A stretch of DNA of 64,000 nt from positions 1 through 64,000 of the forward strand of contig JACKAT010000004.1 of NCBI GenBank assembly GCA_020634935.1, read 5' to 3'. Below, in pieces: positions 48,960-58,384 of this stretch. Source of the stretch: Anaerolineales bacterium. Its GTDB lineage: Bacteria; Chloroflexota; Anaerolineae; 4572-78; J111. The translations under genes were made by a program, and so were the position numbers. The first letter of the stretch is position 1; each line of letters opens with the position of its first letter. A model generated the notes under the pieces. The model was not told where the DNA came from. It was given only the letters and a program-made list of their open reading frames with translations, and did not search any database.

Positions 48960-51900
48960 ATGAACATCAACACCCATTTCACCTTACGCCGAGGACACCC
49001 CCTTTTCTTGTTTGTATCATTGTTCTTTGCTGGCTTGGGACTGCTGCTGGCCTGGCCCAGTCCGGCTGTTGCGCAGGGGCCGGTGGTAGAGATAGCCGCC
49101 GATATCGTCCCCGGCAGCAGCGGGTCCAACCCAGCTAGATTTGCCGTCTACAATGGCAAGCTCTACTTTCAGGCTAATGATGGGACCCACGGTAATGAGC
49201 TGTGGGTTTACAACGGCAGCACCGCGTCAATGGTCGCCGATATCTACTCTGGGAACAGTTCGTCCTCGCCACTCTATTTGACCGTCTACAATGGCAAGCT
49301 CTATTTCCAGGCCAGCGACAGTAACTACGGCTCTGAACTGTGGAGCTACGACGGTACCGATGTTGCCCTCGTCCAGAACATCGCAATAGGCATCAACGGG
49401 TCCAGTCCACACGACTTGGCGGTGTATGATGGCAAGCTCTACTTTGTGGCCGATGATCGCATCTACTATGGCAGTGAACTATGGGTTTACGATGGCAGCA
49501 CTGCGTCCCTTGTAGAGGACATTTACCCCGGCAGCGATGGCTCCTTTCCACAGTTCCTGACCGTGTACGATGACAAGCTCTACTTCAAGGCCTGGGACGG
49601 CACTCATGGCGAAGAACTGTGGAGCTACGATGGCAGCACCGCGTCAATGGTCGCCGATATCTACCCCGGCAGCACCGGGTTCCTTCCGCAGCTTCTGACC
49701 CTCTATGATGGCAAGCTCTACTTTAGTGCCATCGATAGCACCCACGGCCAGGAACTGTGGGTCTACGATGGCGCCAATGCATCCCTCGTTCAAGACATCA
49801 ACCCTGGTAGCAACTCCTCACCAATGAGCCTGGCGGTGTACGCTGACAAGCTCTACTTTGATGCCGACGACGGGACCCACGGCCGGGAACTGTGGGTCTA
49901 CGACGGCAGCACCGCCGTCCGCGCTCAGACAATCACCCCCTATAGCAACTGGACCAATTCACGTCCCGTGGCCTTCTACAATGACCAGACCTACTTCGTA
50001 GCCGATGACGGCACCCACGGCTATGAACTGTGGAGCTACGACGGCAGCACTGCGTCAATGGCCGCCGATATCTACCCCGGCAGCAACTCGTCCTCGCCCA
50101 ACTTCCCAGCCATCTACAATAACAAGCTTTACTTCTCGGCCAACGACGGGACCCACGGCAACGAACTGTGGCGTCTGGGATATCCGTCGCTGGAGGTCAG
50201 CCAAACGGTGGATGATGCCACGGCTGATCCGGGCCAATTATTGACCTACCAGGTGGTGGTCAACAATGGCACCTTAATCACGCAGACGAACATGGTTATC
50301 TCTGATACCTTGCCCAGCGAGCTGACCTTAGCTGGGCCGGTCAACCTGGTGGGTGGCAGCGGCACAACTGCCCAAGATAGTGGTGATCTGCCCACAATGG
50401 TCGAGAACCTGAACCTGCTTCCCGGTCAGGTGGTGACAGTCACCTTTCCGGTCACCGTCAGCATCAACGCCAGCGGAAATTTGAGCCTGGTCAATACTGT
50501 CGCCGTGACCAGCAGCGAAGTGAGCGATTGGCGCACCGCCGTTGCTGTGGTTACGGTCAACAACTTTCCACCGATCATCACTGAAGGGATTAGCACGACG
50601 GTGACCATGAGCCGGAACGGCAACCCCACCCCGTTCGACCTGACCCTCCACGCCGGCGATCAGAATGTCAGTGATACTCTGACCTGGAGCATCGACACCC
50701 AGGCCAGCCATGGCACGGCAGTTGCGGCCGGGACAGGCCTTACCAAAACCATCGATTACACGCCGACGGCCGACTATATCGGCAGCGATAGCTTCATCGT
50801 CCAGGTCTCCGACGGCAGTCTGGCCGACAGTGTGACGGTCAACGTCAGCGTCAAGGAACCGGCTTGTGTGCCGAGCGCCACCGCCGGGGTCTGGAGTGTG
50901 GTGTTCAGTCACTGTGCCTTGGGCGAAAAACATCTGATCCCCGATGGCTACAGCGTCACTTTAGATGTCGATATTAACCTGGCCGGCAACTTTGAGATAG
51001 AATCCGGCGGCAGCTTCGATCCTAACGGCAAAACCGTGACCCTGACCGGCAGCGCCGCGCAAACGCTAACGGGCAATCCCCTGATCTTCTATCGGCTAAC
51101 CTTGCAGAAAGACAACCCAACCGACACGGTCACCATCGACGGCAAACTCAAGGTCAGCCGCAAACTGCAAATCAAGTCGGGCAAACTGGTCAGCGCCAGC
51201 GACTACGAAGATGTCGAGATCGAAAGTGACGGCGAACTGCAACTGACCAGCGACATAACCATCAGCGGCCACTTCACCAACAGCGGCACACTCGATACCA
51301 ACGGGTACGGCCTCATCTTTGACGGAGCCAAGGCCCAAAATCTGACGCTGGATAACTTTACCTTGTTTGACAACCTGACGGTGATGACCGGCACGACCTT
51401 AATCGAAACCATTCCCGATGACAATGCCTTCGTCAATGGCAACCTGACCAACTATGGCTCAATCCGCAAAAGCCAGATCGTAGACAGCGGGGAGTCGTTT
51501 TACTACTTCGGCCTGGCCGGTACCTACAACGGGGCCGACATCGAGCTGGAGATACCGGGCGGCGATCAAGGCAGCTTGAGCGCCATCCAGGTGGAGCGGA
51601 TCGACGCCAACCATCCCAACGCACCGGGCGAGGCAGTGAGCGAACTGTACTGGCAGATCACGCCGACGGGCAGCGGCTACAGTGCCACCCTGACCCTGCC
51701 CCACAACGGGATCACCGATCCGCTGGCTTGTCGTTACGAGAGCAGTCCCTGGGATTGCGCCGCCGACGATGCGGATGTTGACATCGTGACCCGTGTAGGT
51801 GTGACCGCCTTCTCCGATTGGGTGGTGTACGGCAATCAGGTGCTGGCGATGGATGACGCCGTCGTGACCGACGAAGAAACGGCGGTGACGATCAGTCCGT

Positions 51901-53975
51901 TGGCCAACGACAGTATCCTGGGAGGCGGCAGCCCGACCCTGACTGGAGTGGGCATCCCCCGCCACGGGACGGCGGTCATCAGCGGCACGTCCAAGGTGAT
52001 CTACACCCCGACACTCAACTATGCCGGCAGCGATATCTTTACCTACGCCGCCGGCACCGGATCGCTGACCGGTACCGGTACGATCACCGTCACCGTTCAG
52101 CCCATTAACGATGCACCGCAAGTGATTGATGTCAATGGCACCTATCTGAGCCAGTGGGGCAGCTACGGCAGCGGTGATGGGCAGTTCGACACCCCCTACG
52201 GCGTGGCGGTCGATGCCATCGGTAATGTCTACGTGGCGGATTTAGCCAACTCCCGCATCCAGAAGTTTGACAGTAATGGCACCTATCTGGCGAAATGGGG
52301 CAGCTACGGCAGCGATGATGGGCAGTTCGACACCCCCCGCGGCATGGCGGTCGATGCCGCCGCTAATGTCTATGTGTCCGATACTTACAATTCCCACATC
52401 CAGACAGGTAGCCTTGGCGGACCGATCAGCACAGCCTCAGTAACCATGTCCGAAGATAGCAGCCCATCCCCCTTCAACCTGACCCTCAACGCCTATGATG
52501 TCGACGGTGATCCGATCAATTGGAGCATTGATACCCAAGCTAGCCATGGCACAGCCGTAGCAGCCGGGACAGGCATCAGCCAAACTATCAGCTACACGCC
52601 AACGGCTGACTACAACGGCAGCGACAGCTTCATCGTCCAGGTCTCCGATGGTAGTTTGACCGATACGGTCACGGTCAGCATCACCGTCGAAAGTGTCAAC
52701 GATGCGCCCGTGGCGGCCGATGATAGGGTAATGGTGCGGCGCAATGACCAAGGCGACCTGAGCATTCTGGTCGCAACCCAGCCGGTGACTATCAACGTCC
52801 TCAGCAACGACAGCGATCCCGATACTCCCTCCGACAACAGCGGCCTGACAATTACGGCCGTCGGCTCAACCTCGCACGGCGGCAACGCCACAATCAACAG
52901 TGGCAAACGGCTAATCGACTACACCCCAACGGCAGCCTTTACCGGCACCGAAACGTTCAGCTACACCGTCAGCGATGGCGGGTTGACGGCCACGGCCACT
53001 GTCTCCGTCACAGTGGTCAACGGTGCCGGCGGCGGCTCAACCGATCCGGGCGACAGCGAGGGCGAAACCATCGTCATCCCTAAGACCGGCATCAGCCAAA
53101 CCATCACCGTGACGGTCCGAATTCCGGCTGATGTGGCGACCGATACACTGGCGCTGGTCTATAACGTGGTGGACAATCCCAGCGGGGCCGCGCCAGAGGG
53201 CTTTACCCTTGCCGGACTTATCTTCACTCTGGATGCTTATCTCGGTCAGCAGTTGCAACCGGGCTACGTCTTTTCCACCCCAATCACGCTGATTATCGAG
53301 TATAGCGATGCGGATGTGGCCGGCCTGTCCGGTGGGGAAAACAGCCTGGAGCTACGCTTCTGGACCGGTAGCGCCTGGAGGAGCGATGGCATCACCAAAC
53401 TGTCACAGGACACCGCCAACAACCGCATTATCTTCCAACTTGAGCATCTGTCGGAATTCGCTCTGTTTGGCCCGGATAAACGTGAGACTTATCTGCCGCT
53501 GGTGACGAAAAACCTCACCTACGGGCCGGACCTGGTGGTGGACAACGTCGATGCCACGACAAGCGTGGTTACCGTTGTCATCCGCAATACGGGCAATGCC
53601 TCGATCACCGATCCCTTCTGGGTGGATGTTTATGCCAACCCCACCACCTCCCCCGGCCTGAACCAACCGTGGGCTACCATCGCCGAAGCCGGTGCGGTCT
53701 GGGGCGTGACCCAATCACTGGCTCCCGGTGAGAGCCTGACCCTGACTACGGGCGATGCGTACTACGTGGCCGCCTTCAGCAGCGCCAGCATCCCGACCGG
53801 AGCGACCGTCTATGCCCTGGTCGACTCGGTCAACTACAACACCAACTACGGCAACGTGGCCGAAAGCGACGAGAGCAACAACCTCGGCGGACCGGTCACG
53901 GCGGGGGCAGGTGGCAGTCCGCCCGCCATCAACCCGGCAGCCGTCCCCAACTTAAAAGGCTTGCCGAAACGTTAA
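48960..53975 (+). CDS. Giant secreted ELWxxDG-repeat / DUF11 / NHL / CARDB protein
   Basis: A 1671-residue exported protein. The signal peptide ends near AVAQG (residue ~38). Residues ~40-410 hold about nine ELWxYDGS repeats (each with YDGKLYF and DGTHGxELW phrases), a beta-propeller-like array. A DUF11 domain (~420-520), cadherin/Ig-like tandem modules rich in VTVSITV strands, a beta-helix-like stretch (~650-860), two NHL repeats (GDGQFDTPYGVAVDAIGNVY, ~1060-1140) and further Ig-like modules follow. The end has ETYLPLVTKNL, a phrase I associate with Chloroflexota surface proteins, then a CARDB domain with SDESNNLGG. It is likely a cell-surface or extracellular adhesive protein; no enzyme motif is seen. 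The ATG at 48960 (GAGG upstream) fits the signal peptide better than the ATG at 48915. Confidence 0.88.
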   Translation: MNINTHFTLRRGHPLFLFVSLFFAGLGLLLAWPSPAVAQGPVVEIAADIVPGSSGSNPARFAVYNGKLYFQANDGTHGNELWVYNGSTASMVADIYSGNSSSSPLYLTVYNGKLYFQASDSNYGSELWSYDGTDVALVQNIAIGINGSSPHDLAVYDGKLYFVADDRIYYGSELWVYDGSTASLVEDIYPGSDGSFPQFLTVYDDKLYFKAWDGTHGEELWSYDGSTASMVADIYPGSTGFLPQLLTLYDGKLYFSAIDSTHGQELWVYDGANASLVQDINPGSNSSPMSLAVYADKLYFDADDGTHGRELWVYDGSTAVRAQTITPYSNWTNSRPVAFYNDQTYFVADDGTHGYELWSYDGSTASMAADIYPGSNSSSPNFPAIYNNKLYFSANDGTHGNELWRLGYPSLEVSQTVDDATADPGQLLTYQVVVNNGTLITQTNMVISDTLPSELTLAGPVNLVGGSGTTAQDSGDLPTMVENLNLLPGQVVTVTFPVTVSINASGNLSLVNTVAVTSSEVSDWRTAVAVVTVNNFPPIITEGISTTVTMSRNGNPTPFDLTLHAGDQNVSDTLTWSIDTQASHGTAVAAGTGLTKTIDYTPTADYIGSDSFIVQVSDGSLADSVTVNVSVKEPACVPSATAGVWSVVFSHCALGEKHLIPDGYSVTLDVDINLAGNFEIESGGSFDPNGKTVTLTGSAAQTLTGNPLIFYRLTLQKDNPTDTVTIDGKLKVSRKLQIKSGKLVSASDYEDVEIESDGELQLTSDITISGHFTNSGTLDTNGYGLIFDGAKAQNLTLDNFTLFDNLTVMTGTTLIETIPDDNAFVNGNLTNYGSIRKSQIVDSGESFYYFGLAGTYNGADIELEIPGGDQGSLSAIQVERIDANHPNAPGEAVSELYWQITPTGSGYSATLTLPHNGITDPLACRYESSPWDCAADDADVDIVTRVGVTAFSDWVVYGNQVLAMDDAVVTDEETAVTISPLANDSILGGGSPTLTGVGIPRHGTAVISGTSKVIYTPTLNYAGSDIFTYAAGTGSLTGTGTITVTVQPINDAPQVIDVNGTYLSQWGSYGSGDGQFDTPYGVAVDAIGNVYVADLANSRIQKFDSNGTYLAKWGSYGSDDGQFDTPRGMAVDAAANVYVSDTYNSHIQTGSLGGPISTASVTMSEDSSPSPFNLTLNAYDVDGDPINWSIDTQASHGTAVAAGTGISQTISYTPTADYNGSDSFIVQVSDGSLTDTVTVSITVESVNDAPVAADDRVMVRRNDQGDLSILVATQPVTINVLSNDSDPDTPSDNSGLTITAVGSTSHGGNATINSGKRLIDYTPTAAFTGTETFSYTVSDGGLTATATVSVTVVNGAGGGSTDPGDSEGETIVIPKTGISQTITVTVRIPADVATDTLALVYNVVDNPSGAAPEGFTLAGLIFTLDAYLGQQLQPGYVFSTPITLIIEYSDADVAGLSGGENSLELRFWTGSAWRSDGITKLSQDTANNRIIFQLEHLSEFALFGPDKRETYLPLVTKNLTYGPDLVVDNVDATTSVVTVVIRNTGNASITDPFWVDVYANPTTSPGLNQPWATIAEAGAVWGVTQSLAPGESLTLTTGDAYYVAAFSSASIPTGATVYALVDSVNYNTNYGNVAESDESNNLGGPVTAGAGGSPPAINPAAVPNLKGLPKR

Positions 53976-53985
53976 ATAACTGTAA

Positions 53986-54057
53986 AGGGAGATTAGGAGA
54001 TAGAGAGATTATCGATGTAAATTTCCTCATCTCTAATCTCTCTATTTCTATTCTAAT
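53986..54057. repeat. Inverted repeat after the giant secreted protein
   Basis: GGGAGATTAGGAGATAGAG and TAGAGAGATTA on the left pair with CATCTCTAATCTCTCTAT on the right. A degenerate relative is at 17862-17930. It may end the long transcript. Confidence 0.65.
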
Positions 54058-54090
54058 CAGAAATAGGGGCTAACAATAACGATCAACAAA

Positions 54091-54519
54091 TTGACCACAA
54101 TCTTAACGATTATCGCTTTTTTGCTCACCGGTGGAATGCTGCTGGTGAGTAGAGCCGTGCCGGTCGTCGAGGCCGGATCAGAGTTACCCAGCCGGGCCAC
54201 CCCCAAACCCACTTCAGACGATGATAGTCATCCCAGTGGGCCGGTCGGTGCCTATATTGAGTTGGCCGGGGTCGAGACCATGGCCGGAGGCTGGAGCGTG
54301 GTCCAGTGGCAGGACAGCAACGGCGACTGGCACAATGTCGAGGGCTGGCAGGGCGCGGTGAGCGACAGTCGGAGTTGGTGGGTTCACCCCAAAGACTTTG
54401 GCAGCGGGCCGTTCCGCTGGGGGGTGCAGAGTGCTCCCGGTGGCTCGACAACAGCGACGAGTACCCCGTTTCACCTCCCGGCCTTTCCTAGTGAAAGGCT
54501 GCAAGTGCCGGCCAAGTAG
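54091..54519 (+). CDS. Small exported protein with tryptophan-rich domain
   Basis: A 142-residue protein. The TTG at 54091 gives a signal peptide or membrane anchor (TILTIIAFLLTGGMLLVSRA) followed by a short proline/serine linker. Residues ~50-125 form a compact strand-rich segment with many tryptophans (GGWSVVQWQDSNGDWHNVEG, SRSWWVHPKDFGSGPFRWGV). Its family is not recognised. It lies 115 bases after the giant secreted protein on the same strand, so it may be a companion, such as a surface partner or chaperone, but no sequence feature proves this. Confidence 0.7.
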   Translation: MTTILTIIAFLLTGGMLLVSRAVPVVEAGSELPSRATPKPTSDDDSHPSGPVGAYIELAGVETMAGGWSVVQWQDSNGDWHNVEGWQGAVSDSRSWWVHPKDFGSGPFRWGVQSAPGGSTTATSTPFHLPAFPSERLQVPAK

Positions 54520-54607
54520 ACGCAACGACACTACATCAAAGCATCCACACCTTTAGAGCGTGTGGTTGAGTACCCTCAACCACACACCCCCTGCAATCCG
54601 ACCTTAA

Positions 54608-55609
54608 TTACGCCCGCCCCAACACGGCCGCCAGCAACGCCATCCGAATATACATCCCGTTCTTGGTCTGGCGGAAATAGGCCGCCCGCGGATCGGCATC
54701 GACGTTGTAGTGAATTTCACCAACGCGGGGGAAGGGGTGCATAACGATCATCTTCTGCTTGGCTTTTTCCATAATTTCGGTGGTAATTTCATAGTGATCT
54801 TTGACCTCTTCGTACTGGACTAAATCGGTGAAGCGCTCTTTTTGGACGCGCGTGACGTAAAGGACATCGGCGTTTTCGATGACGTCAGCCACATCGTGCG
54901 TTTCGCGCACATTGATACCGGAGTCGATGACATCGTTCATCAGCGTCAACGGCAGCCGCAAAATTTCGGGTGAGACAAAGCGCAGGCTAACATCATACTG
55001 CATTAGCAGCCGGGTGAGCGAGTGAACGGTGCGCCCGTAACGCAAATCCCCGACCATCGCGATTTTTAACCCATCGATGCGCCCCAACTCTTCCTGGATG
55101 GTAAACAAATCAAGCAGCGCCTGCGTCGGATGCTCGCCGGTGCCGTCGCCGGCATTGATGATGGGTATGCCGGCGTAATCGGCGGCTACTTGCGCGGCGC
55201 CCAGCTCAGGATGGCGCATCACAATAACGTCAGCATACTGCTCTAGCGTTCGAATGGTATCGGCCAACGTTTCGCCTTTGCTAACCGAACTAAATTGAAC
55301 CCCCTGGGTAATCGGAATAATGCCGCCGCCCAACCGCTCCATCGCGGCGATAAAGGATGAACTGGTCCGGGTACTCGGCTCGTAAAAGAGACAGGCCAGT
55401 ACAAAGCCTTTGAGCAAATCCACCGCACCCACCCGATCGACCATCTCGCGCATTTCTCTGGCCCGGGCAAAGACATAATCAATCTTGTCCTTGTTAAACT
55501 GCGACACCGAAATGACATCCTTACCGGTTAGACCGTTACCCATTGAGGGCGGGGGAGTCAATTCGTCAAAATTAAACAGTGGTTGAAGTTTGGTTTCTTC
55601 TCGAAGCAT
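54608..55609 (-). CDS. pyrB: Aspartate carbamoyltransferase, catalytic subunit
   Basis: A 333-residue enzyme joining carbamoyl phosphate and aspartate in the second step of pyrimidine synthesis. The carbamoyl-phosphate motif is FYEPSTRTSSSFIAAMERLGG. HPTQALLDLFTIQEELG, KIAMVGDLRYGRTVHSLTRL, and the late HPFPRVGEI for aspartate binding are all present. No pyrI regulatory gene is seen. GAAGGAG lies just before the ATG at 55609, 14 bases after the pyrC stop, so both genes share a transcript. The long KMIVMHPFPRVGEIHYNVDA ending is complete, so the gene is intact. Confidence 0.96.
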   Translation of the reverse strand: MLREETKLQPLFNFDELTPPPSMGNGLTGKDVISVSQFNKDKIDYVFARAREMREMVDRVGAVDLLKGFVLACLFYEPSTRTSSSFIAAMERLGGGIIPITQGVQFSSVSKGETLADTIRTLEQYADVIVMRHPELGAAQVAADYAGIPIINAGDGTGEHPTQALLDLFTIQEELGRIDGLKIAMVGDLRYGRTVHSLTRLLMQYDVSLRFVSPEILRLPLTLMNDVIDSGINVRETHDVADVIENADVLYVTRVQKERFTDLVQYEEVKDHYEITTEIMEKAKQKMIVMHPFPRVGEIHYNVDADPRAAYFRQTKNGMYIRMALLAAVLGRA

Positions 55610-55623
55610 AATTATCTCCTTCT

Positions 55624-56682
55624 CTATATTAATACTTGGCCACTACCGGGTTCGGCAATGATTTGACCATCTTTATAAACCTCTACCCCTCGCAGCACCA
55701 CACGCCGAACGCGGCCGACAACGTTCATCCCGGCAAAGGGCGTCCAACCGCATTTGGTTTGCAGCTCATCGTTTGACAGGCTGAACTCGGCCTCGGTATC
55801 CACTTCAATGTGGGTATCGGGTTGAAGTGGCAGCTTAAAGATACGGCGCGGGTTGGTTGCCATGAGTTTGACGAGCTGGTCGAGGTCAAGCCGATTTTCC
55901 TTAACGGCGGTTAGCATCAACGGCAATGACGTCTCCAAGCCGGCCACACCGGGCGGCGGGCCATCCGACTGCTTTTCCTCCAGGGTGTGAGGAGCGTGAT
56001 CGGTGGCGATGCAGTCGATGGTGGAGTGAATGTGGGCCCATAACGCCGCTACATCTTTGGCCGTGGCCAGCCGGGGACGCATATCACCCAAAGGGCCAAG
56101 GCGGTCGGCGTCGGCTTCCGTCAGGAAAAGGTGGTGCGGCGTGACCTCGCAGGTGACGGGCAGGCGCTGCGCTTTAGCCGCGGCGATGAGTTCGATCTCT
56201 TCTTTGCGGCTGATATGACAAAAGTGGACCGGCCGCTGGTAGGCCGCTGCCAAACCGATGCCGACGGCTACGCTCTGCCCTTCGGCGTGCATAGCGATGA
56301 GCTTTTGGCGGGGCCACAGCCGAAAACAAGCGTTAAGGGTAGGCAAATCCTCCACTCGTAACGGGCCGAAGGTATCGTTAAGATAGATTTTGAGGGCGAC
56401 GGTGTAGCGACTCAACTCGATCACTCCTTCGATCTGTTCCGGGCTGGCCCCAGCAAAAAGCCCAACGTCACATAGGATAGAATGTTGGGCTTTTTGGATC
56501 GTTTCTTCCAAAACCACCGGCGTGGTCAGGGGGGGAGTGGTGTTAGGCATCGCCAAAACGGTGGTGATGCCCCCGGCCAGAGCTGCCGCCGTACCGGTAG
56601 TAAAATCCTCTTTGTGTTCTCCGCCAGGTACGCGCAAATGGGTATGGACATCGACAAGACCGGGTAACATTAGGTTGGACAT
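55624..56682 (-). CDS. pyrC: Dihydroorotase
   Basis: A 352-residue zinc amidohydrolase closing carbamoyl aspartate to dihydroorotate. The zinc-binding HTHLR (PGLVDVHTHLRVPGG), the ALKIYLND segment with the carboxylated-lysine position, HICHIS-like CHISRKEEIELI, EVTPHHLFLTE and ATDHAPHTLEEK are present, so the active site looks complete. The frame is open to 56739, but AGGAG 3-8 bases before the ATG at 56682 sets the start. A hairpin with a T-tract lies 16 bases further upstream, possibly an attenuator. pyrB follows in the same transcript. Confidence 0.95.
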   Translation of the reverse strand: MSNLMLPGLVDVHTHLRVPGGEHKEDFTTGTAAALAGGITTVLAMPNTTPPLTTPVVLEETIQKAQHSILCDVGLFAGASPEQIEGVIELSRYTVALKIYLNDTFGPLRVEDLPTLNACFRLWPRQKLIAMHAEGQSVAVGIGLAAAYQRPVHFCHISRKEEIELIAAAKAQRLPVTCEVTPHHLFLTEADADRLGPLGDMRPRLATAKDVAALWAHIHSTIDCIATDHAPHTLEEKQSDGPPPGVAGLETSLPLMLTAVKENRLDLDQLVKLMATNPRRIFKLPLQPDTHIEVDTEAEFSLSNDELQTKCGWTPFAGMNVVGRVRRVVLRGVEVYKDGQIIAEPGSGQVLI

Positions 56683-56697
56683 AAACTCCTCACACAT

Positions 56698-56729
56698 AAA
56701 AATGCCTGATTCTAAACGAACCAGGCATT
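56698..56729 (-). terminator. Hairpin with T-tract before pyrC: attenuator or guaB terminator
   Basis: On the minus strand AATGCCTG (56729-56722) pairs with CAGGCATT (56708-56701) around a 13-base loop and runs into TTTTTA. It is 120 bases after the guaB stop and 16 bases before the pyrC start. It can therefore end guaB transcription, or control pyrC-pyrB by attenuation. Confidence 0.65.
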
Positions 56730-56848
56730 GTCGCTGCAATTAAAGAAAGTTATCTTTTTAGGCCAGGTACAAATCCGAGACATTTTTCCCCTGAATTTAC
56801 ACTCTGAGATTAGATCATAGCATAAAGGGAGGGTTATCGCAAATGTCG

Positions 56849-58330
56849 TTAAGAACGGCGCGGGCTGTAGTTGGGTGATTCCTTGGTTAGGGCGACGCTG
56901 TGCGGATGGCTTTCGAGCAGACCGGCGTTGCTGATCGAGATAAATTTGGCCTTGGTGCGCAGTTCGTTCAGGTGGCTGGCCCCAACATAGCCCATTCCGG
57001 AGCGAATGCCGCCGACAAATTGGTAGATAAAATCGGCCAGCTTGCCTTTGTAGGGCACCCGGCCTTCGATACCTTCCGGTACAGTTTTGCCGCTGTCGGA
57101 TTTTTGGCCGGTGCCGTAGCGATCTTTGCTGAACTGGCTCATCGCGCCCAAGCTGCCCATGCCGCGATAATCTTTATAGGGGCGGCCTTCGTAGACGATA
57201 ATTTCACCAGGCGACTCCTCAACGCCGGCCAGCATGCTGCCCAGCATCACACAGTTAGCGCCGGCGGCTAGGGCTTTGACGGCGTCGCCGGAATATTTAA
57301 TACCGCCATCGGCAATGACCGGGACATTATATTCACCGGCCGCTTTGGCGCATTCTAAAATGGCCGTTAGCTGTGGCACACCGACGCCGGCGATAATGCG
57401 GGTGGTACAGATTGAACCGGCGCCAACGCCCACTTTGATGGCTTCCGCGCCAGATTCGATGATGGTACGCGCTCCTTCGGCGGTGGCGACGTTGCCGCCC
57501 ACCACGGGCAGATCGGGATAGTTACTGCGAATCCAACTGATGGCATCGATTACTTTGCGGGAGTGGCCGTGAGCGGTATCGACCACAACGGCATCGACGC
57601 CGGCCCCATTTAGGGCGGCCAGCCGCTCGCGGTAATCATCGCCCACGCCAATACCGGCGGCGACCCGCAGCCGCCCCTGCTGGTCAACGGCGGCGCGGGG
57701 ATAGTCCCGTTTTTTACTGATATCTTTGAAGGTAATTAAGCCTCTCAGCTTTCCGGCCTCATCAACGAGCGGCAATTTTTCGATTTTATGACGCTGCAAT
57801 ATCTCTTCAGCCTCTTCCAGGGTGGTGTCGATGGGGGCTGTCACCAGATTGCGCGCGGTCATATAGTTGGAGATGGGTTGGTGCCAATCGCGCACAAACC
57901 GCATATCGCGGTTAGTCAAAATGCCGACCAGCCGGCCTGTTCCTTGTGAGTCGGTAATGGGAATGCCGGAAATGTGGTAGCGGGCCATAATCTCTTCGGC
58001 TTCGGCTAAAGAGTTGTCCGGGGAAAGGGTGATGGGGTGAGTGATCATACCCGCCTCGGACCGCTTAACAAGGTCAACTTCGTCGGCCTGGCTTTCGATG
58101 GGCATGTTACGATGGATAACGCCAATGCCGCCTTCTCTGGCTAAGGCAATGGCCAACCGGCTCTCGGTGACGGTGTCCATCGCGGCTGAAACAACCGGGA
58201 TATTCAGTTTTATATCGCGGACAAAGTAGGTTTGGACCTGGATTTCGTGCGGCAAGACCTCGGAAAAGCCGGGCAGCAACAGCACGTCATCAAATGTAAA
58301 AGCCTGATCTTGAAAATAACTATTACTCAT
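56849..58330 (-). CDS. guaB: Inosine-5'-monophosphate dehydrogenase
   Basis: A 493-residue enzyme oxidising IMP to XMP with NAD+, the committed step to guanine nucleotides. It has the N-terminal FTFDDVLLLPGFSEVLP, two CBS domains (~95-210), VVDTAHGHS, the catalytic loop KVGVGAGSICTTRIIAGVGVPQ with the active cysteine, DGGIKYSGDAVKALAAGA, GSMLAGVEESPGE and the flap RYGTGQ. The frame is open to 58348, but GAGGAG upstream of the ATG at 58330 is the better start. It lies between the PHP-domain protein and pyrC, all on the minus strand. Confidence 0.97.
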   Translation of the reverse strand: MSNSYFQDQAFTFDDVLLLPGFSEVLPHEIQVQTYFVRDIKLNIPVVSAAMDTVTESRLAIALAREGGIGVIHRNMPIESQADEVDLVKRSEAGMITHPITLSPDNSLAEAEEIMARYHISGIPITDSQGTGRLVGILTNRDMRFVRDWHQPISNYMTARNLVTAPIDTTLEEAEEILQRHKIEKLPLVDEAGKLRGLITFKDISKKRDYPRAAVDQQGRLRVAAGIGVGDDYRERLAALNGAGVDAVVVDTAHGHSRKVIDAISWIRSNYPDLPVVGGNVATAEGARTIIESGAEAIKVGVGAGSICTTRIIAGVGVPQLTAILECAKAAGEYNVPVIADGGIKYSGDAVKALAAGANCVMLGSMLAGVEESPGEIIVYEGRPYKDYRGMGSLGAMSQFSKDRYGTGQKSDSGKTVPEGIEGRVPYKGKLADFIYQFVGGIRSGMGYVGASHLNELRTKAKFISISNAGLLESHPHSVALTKESPNYSPRRS

Positions 58331-58384
58331 TTCGTACTCCTCGTACATAAACTCAGACCATTAGAAAGGCTACCGCCCTATTTC

